Source of the DNA: an uncultured Clostridia bacterium
GTDB taxonomy: Bacteria > Bacillota > Clostridia > Christensenellales > Aristaeellaceae
Direction of reading: 5' to 3'
Assembly: GCA_934615235.1 (NCBI GenBank)
Contig: CAKTTL010000004.1
Coordinates: forward strand, 1 to 59,468
Length of the DNA: 59,468 nt
Both the position numbers and the translations under genes were made by a program. The notes under the pieces were generated by a model. The model saw only the letters and a program-made list of their open reading frames with translations. It had not been told where the DNA came from and did no database searches. Below, one piece after another: positions 15,967 through 24,291 of this stretch (its first letter is position 1; the number at the start of each line of letters is the position of its first letter).

Positions 15967-16217
15967 TTTTCCTGATGCTCCTCTTTCCATTCGATTAGCG
16001 CCTGGGCCAGCTGGTCCGGGCAGGACGTGCCGTTGCGGCACTGGATTCCCTTGAGCGTATCGATCACGTCGTCCACCTTGCGGCCCTTGACCAGCCGCGC
16101 CACGGCCTGCACGTTGCCATGGCAGCCGCCTTCAAAGCTGCAATCGGTGACGACGCCGTCGTGAATATCGAAATTGACGCATCGCGAGCAGGTGCCGACG
16201 TTCTTATGCGAGTACAT
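15963..16217 (-). CDS. TSCPD domain-containing protein (TIGR03905-like)
   Basis: An 84-residue protein made almost wholly of a TSCPD domain, ending GTSCPDQLAQALIEW. Conserved cysteines occur in TCSRCVNF, DCSFEGGCHGN and IQCRNGTSC. TSCPD domains also occur at the end of class II ribonucleotide reductases and are thought to bind metal or nucleic acid; the stand-alone form has no assigned role. GGGAGGG precedes the ATG at 16217; the longer frame to 16301 runs into the promoter. Confidence 0.85.
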   Translation of the reverse strand: MYSHKNVGTCSRCVNFDIHDGVVTDCSFEGGCHGNVQAVARLVKGRKVDDVIDTLKGIQCRNGTSCPDQLAQALIEWKEEHQEK

Positions 16218-16271
16218 GGTGTCCCTCCCGAGTAAAAATAATCGCGCGGCGAAAATGCTTCCGCCGCACAC

Positions 16272-16301
16272 ATTATAGACGATATAACGCTTTTTCGTCA
16301 A
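16272..16301 (-). promoter_or_regulatory. Promoter of the TSCPD-HAD unit
   Basis: The minus strand reads TTGACG (16296-16301), an 18-nt spacer and TATAAT (16272-16277). The leader contains a GCGGCG/CGCCGC hairpin followed by ATTATTTTTAC, which could act as an attenuator. Confidence 0.75.
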
Positions 16302-16305
16302 TGGG

Positions 16306-17499
16306 TCAGTTTACGATTTCGTCCCAACCGATAAATCCGGCGTAAACGGCGCGGTCGGGCAAGTCGGTCGGCGCAAGGCGTTCGCCGGTCTGCGCGTCGA
16401 AGGCGAGCAGGAAATAATCGGTCGAGGTTCGCTTGTCGCCGCGCTCCTCGTCGAGCTGAAGGCCGTAAAGCCCCGGAGCGGGTTCATCCGTCGGCTTGGA
16501 AAGCATGCGGCATTCGACAAGCCACGCGGGCTTCAAATAAAACGGAATGTTCTCAAAATCGAGATACTGTCCGCGCACGTGCACCGCGCCGGGCTCGTTA
16601 TAAATCAGGTAACCAAGCCGGACGCTGAACAGGTCGCTCATGCAGCCGGTTGCGATTTCCTTTTCGATATTCGCACGCACGGTTTCAAAGCCGCAGAGCG
16701 GCACGTCGTCCGCCAGCGTTTCGATCACGTTCATCGTTTCAACGAAGATGGAAACCGGCTTTTCCTGAATGCCGGAATAAACCGCGCACATTTGCGTGAA
16801 GACCTCCGGCTCGTCGCTGACGCGGCCGTTCGTTCTCGGCACGCGCAGCGTTTCCAGCACGTGCGCCAGCACCGGAACGCCCGCGAATTTGAGGTTGACC
16901 GTCATGAACAGCCGCCCGGGCACCGCGTCTTCCTCCGTACCGACAAAATAGCGATGCTTGATTTCCAGTTTTTTGGGACGGTCGAAATCAAAATTTTCCG
17001 GATCGATTCCAAACCTGGCAAGCTCGTCTCGGGTTTGCTGCACAACCTGCCCGTACGTTACATCGCTCAGCGGGATGTATTTCCCATCCGGCGCAATGTT
17101 TTCATAGAGGTTAAACTCCATCGAAGTGCGCTCAATCCGCCTGCCGTCTTTGCTCTTGGGAATCATCGCCACGTCGGAATCGTAGCTGCTCAGAATCAGC
17201 CCGTCCGGGCGAACTTCAACGCTGTCCCAGCCGCTTTCCTCCGCCGTAAGGGCGGGCTCGCCCAGGATGGTGTATTTGGTTTTGAAAACCGGCATTGCGT
17301 CCGCTTCAGGCAGATAGACGTTCGCGTCCACTTCAAGCGTGCGGTACGGCGTTTCATACGTCTGCGTCCAATGAGTTTCGGTGCGCTCTCGCAGCTGTTT
17401 GAGGGTAAAGTATTCCGTTTCGGCTTGGCCGGCGAACGGGGTGATGAGCGCGGCGGTGAGCGTCAGCGCGGCAAGCGATTTGCGTACAATTCGTTTCAT
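16306..17499 (-). CDS. Secreted protein of unknown function, paralogue A
   Basis: The 397-residue product has a signal peptide (cleavage near GQAETEY, residue 25) and no membrane anchor. The body is alpha/beta mixed with no recognised domain; conserved pieces shared with the upstream neighbour include the N-terminal 54 residues and a VRANIEKxIxTG block. It lies 12 nt after paralogue B in the sigma / anti-sigma operon and is presumably part of the same ECF response outside the membrane. The ending GFIGWDEIVN mirrors GFISWNEAQ in paralogue B. Confidence 0.7.
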   Translation of the reverse strand: MKRIVRKSLAALTLTAALITPFAGQAETEYFTLKQLRERTETHWTQTYETPYRTLEVDANVYLPEADAMPVFKTKYTILGEPALTAEESGWDSVEVRPDGLILSSYDSDVAMIPKSKDGRRIERTSMEFNLYENIAPDGKYIPLSDVTYGQVVQQTRDELARFGIDPENFDFDRPKKLEIKHRYFVGTEEDAVPGRLFMTVNLKFAGVPVLAHVLETLRVPRTNGRVSDEPEVFTQMCAVYSGIQEKPVSIFVETMNVIETLADDVPLCGFETVRANIEKEIATGCMSDLFSVRLGYLIYNEPGAVHVRGQYLDFENIPFYLKPAWLVECRMLSKPTDEPAPGLYGLQLDEERGDKRTSTDYFLLAFDAQTGERLAPTDLPDRAVYAGFIGWDEIVN

Positions 17500-17511
17500 C
17501 GGTTTCCTCCT

Positions 17512-18642
17512 TTACTGGGCCTCGTTCCAGCTGATAAATCCGTCATAGATCGACGAGCCGGAAATTCGTTCGCCCGTCTGCGCGTCGTAGGCGAAAGTAT
17601 AGAAATCAATCGCGTTGCGCTCGTCCCCGCTCGCTTCGCCCGGCGCGCTTTGAGGCGTATCCAGCCATCGGCAGGAAACGACCCACGCGGGCTTCAAATA
17701 TGCGCGCGCGTTGTCCTTTTCCCGTTCGGCAGCCGGCTCGTCATAAGTGAGATAGCCGAGACGTACATCAAAAATCTTATCCAGCCGTCCGGTTTCAATG
17801 TCCTTTTCAATATTTGCGCGCACTGTGTCAAAGCTGCAAAGCGGGATATCCTCCGCAAGGGTATCAAGAATTTCGGCGCGGCGAACAAACAGGTGCGATA
17901 CACGTTCCAAATACGCATCATATCCAGCGCTCAAATCCATCCGGATTACCGGCGCAAGATCCTTTGACGGAACACGGCGCTTATCGTCCGCGTCGCGCGC
18001 CACAGTCTGCGCGTCCGACAATACGGGAATGCCGCGCACCTTATGGTCGATCGTCATCAGGATGCAGCCGGGCAGCGCGTCTTCGCTGGTGCCCTCGTAT
18101 TCATAATGCTGCGCCCAAAGCCGCGCAGGCGCGTCGATTGCATACTCGTCCGGATCGACGCCGAAGCGCGTCAGCTCCGCGCGAATCTGTTCGCAGATTT
18201 CGCCGAAGGTGATTTGGCTCAGCGGAACGTACTGCGCGTCGGGCGAAAAACCTTCGTACCATACGCCGCGCGCCGTCATCTCGCGCTTCAGCTTGCGTCC
18301 GTCCCGGCTGCGTGGCACGGCGGCGTCTTCATTATAAAGAATAAGCGAATCACGGCGGCCGGTAACTTCGTCCCAGCCGCTTTCCTCCGCCGTCAGCGCC
18401 GGGCTGGACATATCCTGCAGGCGCACGCGCAGTACCGGCATCGCGTCCGCCTCGGGCAGATAGACGTTCGCGTCCACTTCAAGCGTGCGGTACGGCGTTT
18501 CATACGTCTGCGTCCAATGGGTTTCGGTACGCTCGCGCAGCTGCTTGAGAGTAAAGTATTCCGTTTCGGCCTGGCCGGCGAACGGGGTGATGAGCGTGGC
18601 GGCGAGCAGCGCCGCGGAAAACGCGCGTTTGACAAAATTCAT
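17512..18642 (-). CDS. Secreted protein of unknown function, paralogue B
   Basis: The 376-residue product is exported through a signal peptide ending at GQAETEY. Residues 17-70 are identical to residues 18-71 of the downstream paralogue, and the matching DNA differs at only about eight, apparently silent, positions, whereas the rest has diverged strongly. It starts 13 nt after the anti-sigma gene. The ETHWTQTYETPYRTLEVDA segment is not from a domain that I recognise. It probably senses or responds to an extracellular condition together with the sigma system. Confidence 0.7.
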   Translation of the reverse strand: MNFVKRAFSAALLAATLITPFAGQAETEYFTLKQLRERTETHWTQTYETPYRTLEVDANVYLPEADAMPVLRVRLQDMSSPALTAEESGWDEVTGRRDSLILYNEDAAVPRSRDGRKLKREMTARGVWYEGFSPDAQYVPLSQITFGEICEQIRAELTRFGVDPDEYAIDAPARLWAQHYEYEGTSEDALPGCILMTIDHKVRGIPVLSDAQTVARDADDKRRVPSKDLAPVIRMDLSAGYDAYLERVSHLFVRRAEILDTLAEDIPLCSFDTVRANIEKDIETGRLDKIFDVRLGYLTYDEPAAEREKDNARAYLKPAWVVSCRWLDTPQSAPGEASGDERNAIDFYTFAYDAQTGERISGSSIYDGFISWNEAQ

Positions 18643-18655
18643 CGTTTTCTCCTCC

Positions 18656-19705
18656 TTATTTCAGCTTCAGCACCCGCGCTGTATCGGCAAACCAGTTATC
18701 GTTCTGGTCGATCGTTCTTGGCGCGAGATAAATATTTTCAGCTTCAACGGGCAGGAAAGTGAAGCTCAGTTCCAGCGATTCCCCTTCGATTTCGCTGTTC
18801 GTCAGGATCTCGTCGGGTTCGCCGAGGATGTTGCCCTCCGCATCGATCAGCACCGCGTCGCGCCAATCGGAGAAGACGTACAGCGCTTCCTCGCGCGTCG
18901 CATCTGCATCCATCACGACAGAAACCGTCGCCGTAACGCGCACGGGAGAAACGGACGCCGCCAGCAGCGCAGCCGTCGATTTTGCGGCATGCACGCTCAC
19001 AGGCGGCTGCGCCGCACGGTCGTTTCGAACGGTGAACTCGACGCTCTGCCATTCATTTCCTTCGCCGATAAACGGCAGCCCCACCGTGAAGTCGCCTTCG
19101 GGCACGATCCCTTCGGACGCAAGCTGGATGTTCATATACCCCAGCATCTCGCCGTTTTCGCCGCCGGGAATCTGTTCGCCCGTCGTCCCTGCGGTCATGG
19201 TATATTCCTCGCCGTTTATAGAGAACCAGTCGCACATCGGGTGCACCTGATCGGCGCGAAGCGCCTGATAAAACGCGCTGTCTGCGTCGGCCAGATCGTC
19301 TTCCGTCAGCGGCGTATCGACGTTCTTTGCGGCGATTGAATAGACCACACGCAGCGTGCCGCCGTCGTAAACCGTCTCGGTGATTTCGATGCGCGTATGC
19401 GGCAGGTCAAGCGCGGCAAGCTCCGTCTGCACCAGTTCCTGCGCGCCCGGCAGGACGTTCGCGTCTCCGCGTTCGCGGCGCATGAAGTCAAACACGCCCA
19501 GCCGCACATACGCCGCCGTGCCGACAGCTGCGGCGAGCAGTACCAACGCCAGCACCAGCGCAAAGCCGAGCCGCCTGTGCGGACGGGCCGTCTGCGTTTG
19601 CAGCGTGCCGTTCTGCAGCGCGTCCAGCGTGCGTTCAAGCCGCAGCGAAGCGCTCTGCGGCATTTGCGGATAAGCCCGCAGCAGCTTTTCCCGTGTCAGT
19701 TCCAT
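18656..19705 (-). CDS. Membrane anti-sigma-like protein (DUF4179-like)
   Basis: A 349-residue single-pass protein. Residues 1-45 form a short cytoplasmic part (MELTREKLLRAYPQMPQ...), residues 46-66 the membrane helix, and about 280 extracellular residues follow. This is the layout of ECF-associated DUF4179-type anti-sigma proteins. The start overlaps the end of the sigma gene by 10 bp, the usual coupling of sigma and anti-sigma. It should hold the sigma factor inactive until an extracellular signal arrives. No zinc-type HxxxCxxC motif is visible, so the binding mode differs from ZAS anti-sigmas. Confidence 0.72.
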   Translation of the reverse strand: MELTREKLLRAYPQMPQSASLRLERTLDALQNGTLQTQTARPHRRLGFALVLALVLLAAAVGTAAYVRLGVFDFMRRERGDANVLPGAQELVQTELAALDLPHTRIEITETVYDGGTLRVVYSIAAKNVDTPLTEDDLADADSAFYQALRADQVHPMCDWFSINGEEYTMTAGTTGEQIPGGENGEMLGYMNIQLASEGIVPEGDFTVGLPFIGEGNEWQSVEFTVRNDRAAQPPVSVHAAKSTAALLAASVSPVRVTATVSVVMDADATREEALYVFSDWRDAVLIDAEGNILGEPDEILTNSEIEGESLELSFTFLPVEAENIYLAPRTIDQNDNWFADTARVLKLK

Positions 19706-20169
19706 TCTGTTTCCTCCTTTTCCAGAAGCTCGGCGAGCTTCTTTCGGCCGCGCGCGAGACGATTTTTTACCGTGCCCTGAGGCAGCCGCATCGCCTGCGC
19801 AATTTCCGCTATGCTCAATCCTTCCATATAAAACAGCACAAGCGGCAGTCTCAGGCTTTCCTTCAGCCGCGCAAGCGCGTCGGAAAGCGCCGTATCCTCA
19901 ACCGCGGGCGCGGCGAGCGTTTCCGGCAGCTCGACGGTTTCCAGCCTGCGCTTCCTGAGCATGTCCTTGGCGCAGTTCACTGTGATGCGCGTCATCCAGG
20001 GGCGGAAGGCCGCGTCGTCGCGCAGCGTGTGCAGCCGCCGCCAGGCGTTCACTACGGCGTCTTGCAGCGCGTCGTTGCAATCCTCGCCGTTATGAAGCAG
20101 CGTATAGGCCACGCGATACAGCATCGCCTGATCCCGCCGCACGGCGTCGAGAAATGCCTGTTCGGTCAT
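19696..20169 (-). CDS. ECF RNA polymerase sigma factor
   Basis: A 157-residue sigma-70 factor with only regions 2 and 4. Region 2 includes CNDALQDAVVNAWRRLHTL and FRPWMTRITVNCAKDMLR; region 4 has the helix-turn-helix IAEIAQAMRLPQGTVKNRLARGRKKL. The ATG at 20169 has GGAGG 10 nt upstream; a start at 20205 would place that site inside the coding region. It is the first gene of the operon sigma, anti-sigma, two secreted paralogues, which are the likely regulon core. Confidence 0.92.
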   Translation of the reverse strand: MTEQAFLDAVRRDQAMLYRVAYTLLHNGEDCNDALQDAVVNAWRRLHTLRDDAAFRPWMTRITVNCAKDMLRKRRLETVELPETLAAPAVEDTALSDALARLKESLRLPLVLFYMEGLSIAEIAQAMRLPQGTVKNRLARGRKKLAELLEKEETEWN

Positions 20170-20509
20170 TTGAGTTTTTCCTCCTTCGAAGCCAGCTTCA
20201 CCCATATAGACGCGCGTTTTTGCGGTTTGGTATGAATCCGCAGATATATTACCACATCAGGCGAGAAATTTAATTTCTTGTAAAAATTCCTTTGTGTTTC
20301 GCAATTTGGCGGTTCTACAATTTGAATATGCAGATTTGTCATACCATCCATTTTGAGACGCAACGAATATGCAGTGTATTCATGTATATTCGTCATTTTT
20401 CCCGTTCTTTTCCGCCAAACTAACTTCCTCTAAAAATCAGGAAAAGGTATGGCTTTTTTGGGAAAATACTTTATAATAGAAATGAGCACTCTGCGCACGA
20501 GGTATTGTA
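20170..20509. other. AT-rich divergent intergenic region
   Basis: This 340-bp stretch between the sigma operon and the ABC operon is clearly more AT-rich than its surroundings. It holds an inverted repeat ACGAATAT-N15-ATATTCGT (20363-20393), a palindrome AGAAATT-T-AATTTCT (20264-20278) and the promoter of the plus-strand operon. A 76-codon minus-strand frame (20166-20396) overlaps the sigma start by ATGA but has a poor start and no recognisable product. Confidence 0.6.
20450..20477 (+). promoter_or_regulatory. Probable promoter of the RDD-ABC-nuclease operon
   Basis: A perfect TATAAT (20472-20477) with TGGCTT (20450-20455) 16 nt upstream lies about 33 nt before the first ATG. The -35 is weak. 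Confidence 0.5.
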
Positions 20510-21271
20510 ATGATGTTAAGTCTTCAAAGGGCGGGCATGTGGAAACGGATATCCGCCTTTCTTTTTGACTTTATTCTGCTCGGAATTGTGGCCGTGCTTT
20601 TTGCATTCTGCCTTTCCGCAGCGCTGGACTATGACGGTTATATCGATACCCTGAACGCAAGCTACGAAAAATACGGCGCGGAATACGGCGTAGATTTTCA
20701 AATGACCCTGAGCGAATACGACAACATGACCGGCGAGGAAAACGACCGGCTCAATCAGGCCTATTCGGCGCTTGGCGCCGATGATTCCGCAGTATACGCA
20801 TATAATATGATGATTCGCCTGACAATTCTCATTATTTCCCTCAGCATTCTCTTCGCCTGTCTGATTCTGGAATTTGTTATCCCGCTTTTCTTCGGCAACG
20901 GGCAAACGCTCGGCAAAAAAATATTCAGTCTCGGTCTGATGCGCTCGGATTTTGTGCGAGTTAGCCGCACCGGACTTTTTATTCGCGTCTTTCTCGGCAA
21001 ATACACAATCGAAACCATGGTGCCCGTGCTGATTCTGCTGATGCTTTATTTCGGCAGTCTGGGGCTGGAAGGAACGCTTGTGCTGCTGGGGCTGGGCGTC
21101 GTGCAGCTTGTGCTGCTTGCGGCAACTCACGCCCATACGCCGATTCATGATCTGCTGGCCGGAACCGTCGTGGTCGATTTTCCGAGCCAGATGATCTTCG
21201 ACAGCCGGGAGACGCTCATCGCATACAAAGAAAAGCGGCACGCCGAAAAGGCGGCCGCACAGCCTTACTGA
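20510..21271 (+). CDS. RDD family membrane protein
   Basis: A 253-residue membrane protein. RDD family features are RAGMWKRISAFLFDFILLG at the start (Arg and Asp in helix 1), a second paired helix with FFGNGQTLGKKIFSLGLM, and a C-terminal HTPIHDLLAGTVVVD. There are four to six membrane segments. RDD proteins are uncharacterised or linked to ion exchange. GAGG precedes the double ATG (20510/20513). It opens the operon and sits 15 nt before the ABC ATPase gene, so it may support the transporter, but that is inference. Confidence 0.8.
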   Translation: MMLSLQRAGMWKRISAFLFDFILLGIVAVLFAFCLSAALDYDGYIDTLNASYEKYGAEYGVDFQMTLSEYDNMTGEENDRLNQAYSALGADDSAVYAYNMMIRLTILIISLSILFACLILEFVIPLFFGNGQTLGKKIFSLGLMRSDFVRVSRTGLFIRVFLGKYTIETMVPVLILLMLYFGSLGLEGTLVLLGLGVVQLVLLAATHAHTPIHDLLAGTVVVDFPSQMIFDSRETLIAYKEKRHAEKAAAQPY

Positions 21272-21286
21272 AGAAAGGGGTAAACA

Positions 21287-22390
21287 ATGAAAATCGTTCT
21301 GCAAAACCTGACCAAAATCTTTCCCAGCCGCAACAAAAAGTCTAACGACGAAGTGATCGCGGTCAACGACTTCAACTTCGAAATCCCGGACGGCAAACTG
21401 ATCGGTCTGCTCGGCCCGTCGGGCTGCGGCAAAAGCACCACGCTTTACATGATCAGCGGCCTGCAGAAGCCCACCTCCGGCAAAATTTTCTTCGGGGAAG
21501 ACGACGTGACGGCGCTCTCCACCGAAAAGCGCGGCATCGGTCTGGTTTTCCAGAACTACGCGCTGTATCCGCATATGACCGTGCTGCAGAACATCCTCTT
21601 CCCGCTGCAGAACCTCACGGGCGCGGATAAAATGCCGAAAGAGAAAATGATCGAGCGCGCGCACGAGGCCGCCCGTCTCGTACAGATCGAAGAACTGCTC
21701 GACCGCAAGCCCAGCGAGCTTTCCGGCGGCCAGCAGCAGCGCGTCGCCATTGCCCGCGCACTGGTAAAAATGCCGCGCGTGCTCCTGCTGGACGAGCCGC
21801 TTTCCAACCTCGACGCCCGCCTGCGCCTGCAGACGCGCGAGGAAATTCGCCGCATTCAGAAGGAAACGGGCATCACCACCGTTTTTGTCACGCACGATCA
21901 GGAAGAGGCGATGTCCATCTCCGATATGATCGTCGTCATGAAGCTGGGCGTTGTGCAGCAGATCGGAAAACCGCAGGAAGTTTACGACGATCCGGCCAAT
22001 CTCTTTGTCGCCAAGTTCCTCGGCACGCCGCCGATCAACGTCTTCTCCGGCCGCATTGAGGACGGAAAGCTGTATATCGGCGAGGATTGCGTGATGGAAG
22101 TCAGCGGCGCAGCCGCGCAGGATGTCACCGTCGGCATCCGTCCGGAAGGCTTTGTGCCGGACGCGAACGGCCCGCTCAAGTGCCATCTGAACAACATCGA
22201 AGTCATGGGGCGCGATATGAGCGTCGTCTCGACGCATCCTGCGTCGCTCACTCCGATCATCCGTTCCATCATCGACGCGGATCACATGCCCGGACTCAAT
22301 CAGGAAACCGTCCGCTATACCATCAAGCCGCATAAGCTTTTCATCTTCAACAGGGAAAGCGAAGAGCGGATCCGGTTCGAGGTGAAGTAA
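21287..22390 (+). CDS. Carbohydrate ABC importer ATPase (MsmX/UgpC family)
   Basis: The 367-residue ATP-hydrolysing subunit powers import through the two permeases encoded next. Motifs are Walker A GPSGCGKS (43-50), Q-loop Gln89, signature LSGGQ (145-149), Walker B VLLLDE (165-170) and the switch His in FVTHDQ. The C-terminal 130 residues form the OB-fold regulatory domain of the MalK/MsmX/UgpC group. The gene follows a clear ribosome binding site and ends 1 nt before the first permease start. Confidence 0.93.
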   Translation: MKIVLQNLTKIFPSRNKKSNDEVIAVNDFNFEIPDGKLIGLLGPSGCGKSTTLYMISGLQKPTSGKIFFGEDDVTALSTEKRGIGLVFQNYALYPHMTVLQNILFPLQNLTGADKMPKEKMIERAHEAARLVQIEELLDRKPSELSGGQQQRVAIARALVKMPRVLLLDEPLSNLDARLRLQTREEIRRIQKETGITTVFVTHDQEEAMSISDMIVVMKLGVVQQIGKPQEVYDDPANLFVAKFLGTPPINVFSGRIEDGKLYIGEDCVMEVSGAAAQDVTVGIRPEGFVPDANGPLKCHLNNIEVMGRDMSVVSTHPASLTPIIRSIIDADHMPGLNQETVRYTIKPHKLFIFNRESEERIRFEVK

Positions 22391-22391
22391 T

Positions 22392-23336
22392 ATGGTCAAC
22401 GACAAGCATCAATGGAAAGCCTGGATCTATCTTGCGCCGGCGCTTGTACTGCTGATGGTCTTCACCGTCTGGCCGATCATCAACACATTCCGCATGTCGC
22501 TGCTGGAAGGATACAGCGGCCTGAAGGCCGCGGCGGGCGAAAGCTTTCAGCTGGGCTTTGGCAACTTTGTAAAGGTTGTCAAATACCGCAAGTTCCTCAA
22601 CTGTCTGAAGAACACCGTGCTTCTCTGCCTGTGGACGGTGCCGATCTCGACGCTGCTGGCGCTTTTGATCGCCGTAGCGCTCAACTCCATCAAGCCCCTG
22701 CAAAAGGCGCTGCAGACCATTTTCTTCCTGCCCTACGTAACCAACTCCATCGCCATCGGCATGGTTTTCGCCGCGATGTTCAATATCGTCGGCAGCTTCT
22801 ACGGCACGGAAAACGAAATCGTCGTCACCGCCGGCATCATCAATAATATCATCGAATTTTTCGGCGGGAAGCGCGTCAACTGGATCAATTACGGCTCCAC
22901 GTATACCGCCAATATGGTCGTCATGATCGTCTACATCGTCTGGAACGCGCTGCCGTTTAAGATTCTGGTGCTGCTCGGCGGCCTGCAGGCGATCAACAAG
23001 CAGTATTACGAAGCCGCCAAGGTCGACAGCACGCCGCGCTGGCGCGTGTTTACGCGCATCACGGTGCCGCTCGTTTCCCCGATGCTCGCCTACGTCATCA
23101 TTACCGGTTTCATCGGCGGCTTTAAGGAATATACGAGCATCGTCGGCATCTTCGGCGAAACGATGGGCCCGCCCAACGACGGCGGCCGCCTTAACACGAT
23201 GGTCGGATTTATTTACGATTCGCTGAGCAACAACAGCCAGGGGCGTGCCAGCGCCGCGGCGCTGATCCTGTTCGGCATCATTCTTGTCGTCACCATGATT
23301 AACCTCTGGGTGAGCAAGAAGCGAGTGCATTATTGA
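22392..23336 (+). CDS. Sugar-type ABC transporter permease (MalF-like)
   Basis: A 314-residue inner-membrane permease with about six helices. The coupling EAA loop is YYEAAKVDSTPRWRVFTRITVP (written here in part; the key residues are EAA at about 212-214 and the following Gly-equivalent Thr/Arg positions). It pairs with the next gene product to form the translocation pore of a binding-protein-dependent importer. The ATG at 22392 follows the ATPase stop directly, so translation is coupled. Confidence 0.9.
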   Translation: MVNDKHQWKAWIYLAPALVLLMVFTVWPIINTFRMSLLEGYSGLKAAAGESFQLGFGNFVKVVKYRKFLNCLKNTVLLCLWTVPISTLLALLIAVALNSIKPLQKALQTIFFLPYVTNSIAIGMVFAAMFNIVGSFYGTENEIVVTAGIINNIIEFFGGKRVNWINYGSTYTANMVVMIVYIVWNALPFKILVLLGGLQAINKQYYEAAKVDSTPRWRVFTRITVPLVSPMLAYVIITGFIGGFKEYTSIVGIFGETMGPPNDGGRLNTMVGFIYDSLSNNSQGRASAAALILFGIILVVTMINLWVSKKRVHY

Positions 23337-23348
23337 GGAGGCGCGGCT

Positions 23349-24242
23349 ATGACGAATGAAAAGAGCGCAGTTATGAGCGCGAGAAAATACAGAGCGCAGT
23401 TCATCCGCCAGACAAGCGGAAAGGTGTTGTTCTATTTCGGCGTATACGCCTTTCTGATCCTGATGGCGCTGATCGTCCTGTTTCCCTTTTACTGGATGCT
23501 GATCTCGTCCGTCAAATCGCTGGATGAATACCGTTTGAGCGTGCCGACGTTCTGGCCGCGCGTGCTCATGCTGCGCAACTACATCACCGCCTTCACCACC
23601 GCCAAGCTTGGCAGGCTGTTTATGAATACGATGATCGTAGGCCTTGTTTCCACGTTTCTTTCGCTGATTATCACCATTCTCACGGCCTTCGCGTTTGCGC
23701 GCCTTGAGTTCAAGGGCAAGGAGCTGCTTTTCGCGGCGCTGCTCGCCACGATGATGATTCCCGGCGAACTTTTTACCATCACCAACTACGGAACCATTAC
23801 GACCTTCGGCTGGAAAAACACCTATACGGTGCTGATCGTCCCGTTCCTGGTCAGCGTTTTCTACATCTATCTGCTGCGCCAGAGCTTCCTGCAGATTCCG
23901 AACGAACTGTATCTGGCAGCGAAGGTCGACGGCACGAAAGATCTGAAATATCTTTGGAAGGTTATGGTTCCGCTTTCCCTGCCAACGCTCATTTCCATCA
24001 CGATTCTCAAGATGATGGGCGCGTGGAACTCATATATCTGGCCGCGGCTTGTCGCGAACGACGACGCGCACCGGCTGATTACAAACGGTCTGCGCAGCGC
24101 GTTTACCGACACCACGGGCGACGTCAATTACCCGGTACAGATGGCGGCCGTCGCGCTTGTTTCTCTGCCGCTGTTCCTGGTGTTCGTGTTCCTGCGCAAA
24201 TACATCATGACCGGCGTCAGCCGCAGCGGTATTAAGGGGTAA
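23349..24242 (+). CDS. Sugar-type ABC transporter permease (MalG-like)
   Basis: The 297-residue partner permease has six predicted helices and an EAA-like loop reading LAAKVDGTKDLKYLWKVMVP. The C-terminus FLRKYIMTGVSRSGIKG is the typical end of MalG-family permeases. A GAGGAGG site lies 8 nt upstream of the ATG. Together with the preceding permease, the ATPase and the following binding protein it forms a complete importer. Confidence 0.9.
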   Translation: MTNEKSAVMSARKYRAQFIRQTSGKVLFYFGVYAFLILMALIVLFPFYWMLISSVKSLDEYRLSVPTFWPRVLMLRNYITAFTTAKLGRLFMNTMIVGLVSTFLSLIITILTAFAFARLEFKGKELLFAALLATMMIPGELFTITNYGTITTFGWKNTYTVLIVPFLVSVFYIYLLRQSFLQIPNELYLAAKVDGTKDLKYLWKVMVPLSLPTLISITILKMMGAWNSYIWPRLVANDDAHRLITNGLRSAFTDTTGDVNYPVQMAAVALVSLPLFLVFVFLRKYIMTGVSRSGIKG

Positions 24243-24291
24243 TAAGGCCTGAAGGCCTGTTACATAAAAAAAGAAAAGGAAGGAAACCGCA

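Noticed and set aside
20166..20396. 76-codon minus-strand gene before the sigma factor
   Set aside because: Weak start, AT-rich composition and no recognisable product; retained only as an observation, not as a gene.
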